Source: an uncultured Pseudomonadota bacterium (GTDB lineage: Bacteria; Pseudomonadota; Gammaproteobacteria; Burkholderiales; SG8-39). Taken from it: 40,836 nucleotides of DNA. Made by a program: the position numbers and the translations under genes. The notes below the pieces were generated by a model that worked only from the letters and a program-made list of their open reading frames with translations, was not told the origin of the DNA and did no database searches. The stretch lies in NCBI GenBank assembly GCA_903909415.1, contig CAIVVS010000154.1, positions 1 to 40,836 on the forward strand, given 5' to 3'. Below, piece by piece: positions 39,579 to 40,836 of the stretch; the first letter of the stretch is position 1; every line of letters starts with the position of its first letter.

Positions 39579-40706
39579 ATGGGCGCGGAGAAGATCGTGG
39601 TGGGACTGTCCGGCGGGGTGGACTCCTCGGTGGCGGCGCTGCTGCTCAAGCGCGCCGGATACGAGGTCGTCGGCCTGTTCATGAAGAACTGGGAAGACGA
39701 CGACGACGACGAGTACTGCTCCACGCGCGAGGACCTGGTGGATTGCGCCTCGGTGGCCGACGTCATCGGCATCGACCTGGAGGTGGTGAACTTCGCCGCC
39801 GAATACCGCGAACGCGTGTTCGCGTCCTTCCTCACCGAATACTCGGCCGGGCGCACGCCCAACCCGGACGTGCTGTGCAACGCCGAGATCAAGTTCAAGT
39901 CGTTCCTGGACCACGCGATGGCGCTGGGCGGCTCGCGCATCGCCACCGGGCACTACGCGCGTGTAACACGCGACGCCGGCGACGAGGGCGGACGGGTGCA
40001 GCTGCTCAAGGCGCTGGACGCGGGCAAGGACCAGAGCTATTTCCTGCACCGGCTGACGCAGGCGCAGCTCGCGCGCGTGCTGTTCCCGCTGGGCGGGCTG
40101 CAGAAGTCCGAGGTGCGCCGCATCGCCAAGGAGGCCGGCCTGCCGGTGCATGCCAAGCGCGACTCCACCGGCATCTGCTTCATCGGCGAGCGGCCGTTCC
40201 GAGACTTCCTGAACCGCTACCTGCCGAAGACGCCGGGCGTGATGCGCACGCCCGAGGGCCGCGTGGTCGGGGAGCACATCGGCCTGGCGTTCTACACCAT
40301 CGGCCAGCGCAAGGGCATCGGCCTGGGCGGGATGAAGCCGGCACGGGGCAGCGCCGTTGCGGCCGGGGCGGCGGCGGGCGGCGAGGGCGGCGCCTGGTAC
40401 GTCGCTGCCAAGGACATGGCGAAGAACGAACTGGTGGTGGTGCAGGGGCACGACCACCCCCTGCTGCTGCGCGAACGCCTGCTTGCGGCGGACACTTCCT
40501 GGGTGTCGGGCGCGGCGCCGGATCCCCAGCGCCATTACGGCGCCAAGACGCGGTATCGCCAGGCCGATGCCGGCTGCGCGCTGGAAGGCGACGGCGGGGC
40601 AGGCACCCAGGTTCGCTTCGACGAGCCGCAGTGGGCGGTGACGCCGGGCCAGAGCGTGGTGGTGTACGACGGCGAGGTGTGCCTGGGCGGGGGCATCATC
40701 CAGTAG
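39579..40706 (+). CDS. mnmA: tRNA-specific 2-thiouridylase MnmA
   Basis: A 375-residue enzyme that puts sulfur on U34 of tRNA(Lys), tRNA(Glu) and tRNA(Gln). It has the PP-loop [14 protein letters not shown] (ATP pyrophosphatase site), [12 protein letters not shown], the first catalytic Cys100 in [29 protein letters not shown] and the second Cys200 in [11 protein letters not shown], matching Cys102/Cys199 of E. coli. C-terminal beta domains follow. A Gly/Ala-rich insertion (about residues 254-266, [14 protein letters not shown]) lies between the catalytic and C-terminal parts and looks like a lineage-specific flexible loop. Last gene of the operon; hairpin terminators follow 31 bases later. 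Confidence 0.95.
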   Translation: MGAEKIVVGLSGGVDSSVAALLLKRAGYEVVGLFMKNWEDDDDDEYCSTREDLVDCASVADVIGIDLEVVNFAAEYRERVFASFLTEYSAGRTPNPDVLCNAEIKFKSFLDHAMALGGSRIATGHYARVTRDAGDEGGRVQLLKALDAGKDQSYFLHRLTQAQLARVLFPLGGLQKSEVRRIAKEAGLPVHAKRDSTGICFIGERPFRDFLNRYLPKTPGVMRTPEGRVVGEHIGLAFYTIGQRKGIGLGGMKPARGSAVAAGAAAGGEGGAWYVAAKDMAKNELVVVQGHDHPLLLRERLLAADTSWVSGAAPDPQRHYGAKTRYRQADAGCALEGDGGAGTQVRFDEPQWAVTPGQSVVVYDGEVCLGGGIIQ

Positions 40707-40736
40707 CGGCCTTGGTGGCCGGCGCCAAAGGAAAAG

Positions 40737-40786
40737 GCCGCCTTCGGGCGGCGCCAAAGAGAAAGGCCGCCCGAGGGCGGCCTTTT
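40737..40786 (+). terminator. Two consecutive hairpins ending the nudJ-mnmA operon
   Basis: Hairpin 1 is GCCGCC-TTCG-GGCGGC (40737-40752) with an extra-stable UUCG loop. Hairpin 2 is AAAGGCCGCC-CGAG-GGCGGCCTTT (40762-40785) followed by one more T, with an A-run on the other side, so it can work in both directions. It separates mnmA from a convergent gene whose stop is at 40803. Confidence 0.85.
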
Positions 40787-40802
40787 CCGTGGTCAGGACC
40801 GG

Positions 40803-40835
40803 TCAGTCCTTGAACGCCTCGATCTCGATGAACAG
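40803..40835 (-). CDS. C-terminal end of a convergent gene
   Basis: Only the last ten codons and TGA are inside the window, reading LFIEIEAFKD. The ending resembles RidA-type proteins (VEIEA near the C-terminus), but ten residues are too few for a call. Its stop faces the bidirectional terminator after mnmA, which supports a real convergent gene. Confidence 0.45.
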   Translation of the reverse strand: MFIEIEAFKD

Positions 40836-40836
40836 C

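Overview
The window is a GC-rich (roughly two-thirds or more G+C by eye), densely coded stretch of a proteobacterial chromosome. An aerobic beta- or gammaproteobacterium fits best, with a slight lean to Betaproteobacteria. The evidence is a two-partner secretion pair, a FadE-type membrane-anchored acyl-CoA dehydrogenase, the nudJ-mnmA neighbourhood, a c5-type cytochrome, Uup, and short ATTCCC-N8-GGGAAT repeats resembling neisserial dRS3. The lineage is inferred from gene content only. No rRNA, tRNA, CRISPR array, phage module or insertion sequence was seen.

Layout: (1) 1-2004, minus: a TpsB outer-membrane transporter followed by the truncated start of its TpsA exoprotein; tpsA appears to have its own promoter with a CRP-like box centred at -41.5. 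(2) 2084-5565: two unlike class I methyltransferases flank a tandem pair of paralogous ATP-grasp-like enzymes on the opposite strand. I cannot assign this group to a known pathway. (3) 5546-6293: a small membrane ORF and a DUF2177-type membrane protein. (4) 6329-14078, minus: a fatty-acid degradation operon (fadE, small lipoprotein, thiolase, a foreign-looking GIY-YIG gene, FadB-like bifunctional enzyme, PaaK-like acyl-CoA ligase). (5) 14288-16147: Atm1-type ABC exporter, then a cluster of palindromic repeats. (6) 16481-20227: extradiol-dioxygenase-like protein, a secreted penicillin-binding protein of the DacA/PbpG type, an orphan EgtD, and an Arg-rich membrane protein. (7) 20312-23601: an IclR regulator divergent from lutAB; lutC is absent here. 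(8) 23705-27855: Uup, a charged 51-residue protein, a secreted esterase, a c-type cytochrome and a small membrane protein. (9) 27909-31700: a three-subunit molybdenum hydroxylase in coxMSL order, but without the CO-dehydrogenase active-site loop. (10) 31774-36120: a MacAB-like export system (adaptor, ATPase, two permeases) preceded by a possible 21-codon leader ORF. (11) 36179-38521: CorA divergent from a class I/II aminotransferase. (12) 38540-40706: nudJ, an unknown secreted protein and mnmA, closed by two hairpins; the last bases hold the C-terminus of a convergent gene.

The genes suggest aerobic catabolism of fatty acids, lactate and probably aromatic or heterocyclic compounds, with several export systems. 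The least explained parts are the ATP-grasp/methyltransferase group, a 28-base motif shared by two ABC genes, the leader ORF before the efflux adaptor, and the unknown exported protein between nudJ and mnmA. Start sites were chosen from Shine-Dalgarno sequences and family start positions; several differ from the longest possible reading frame.
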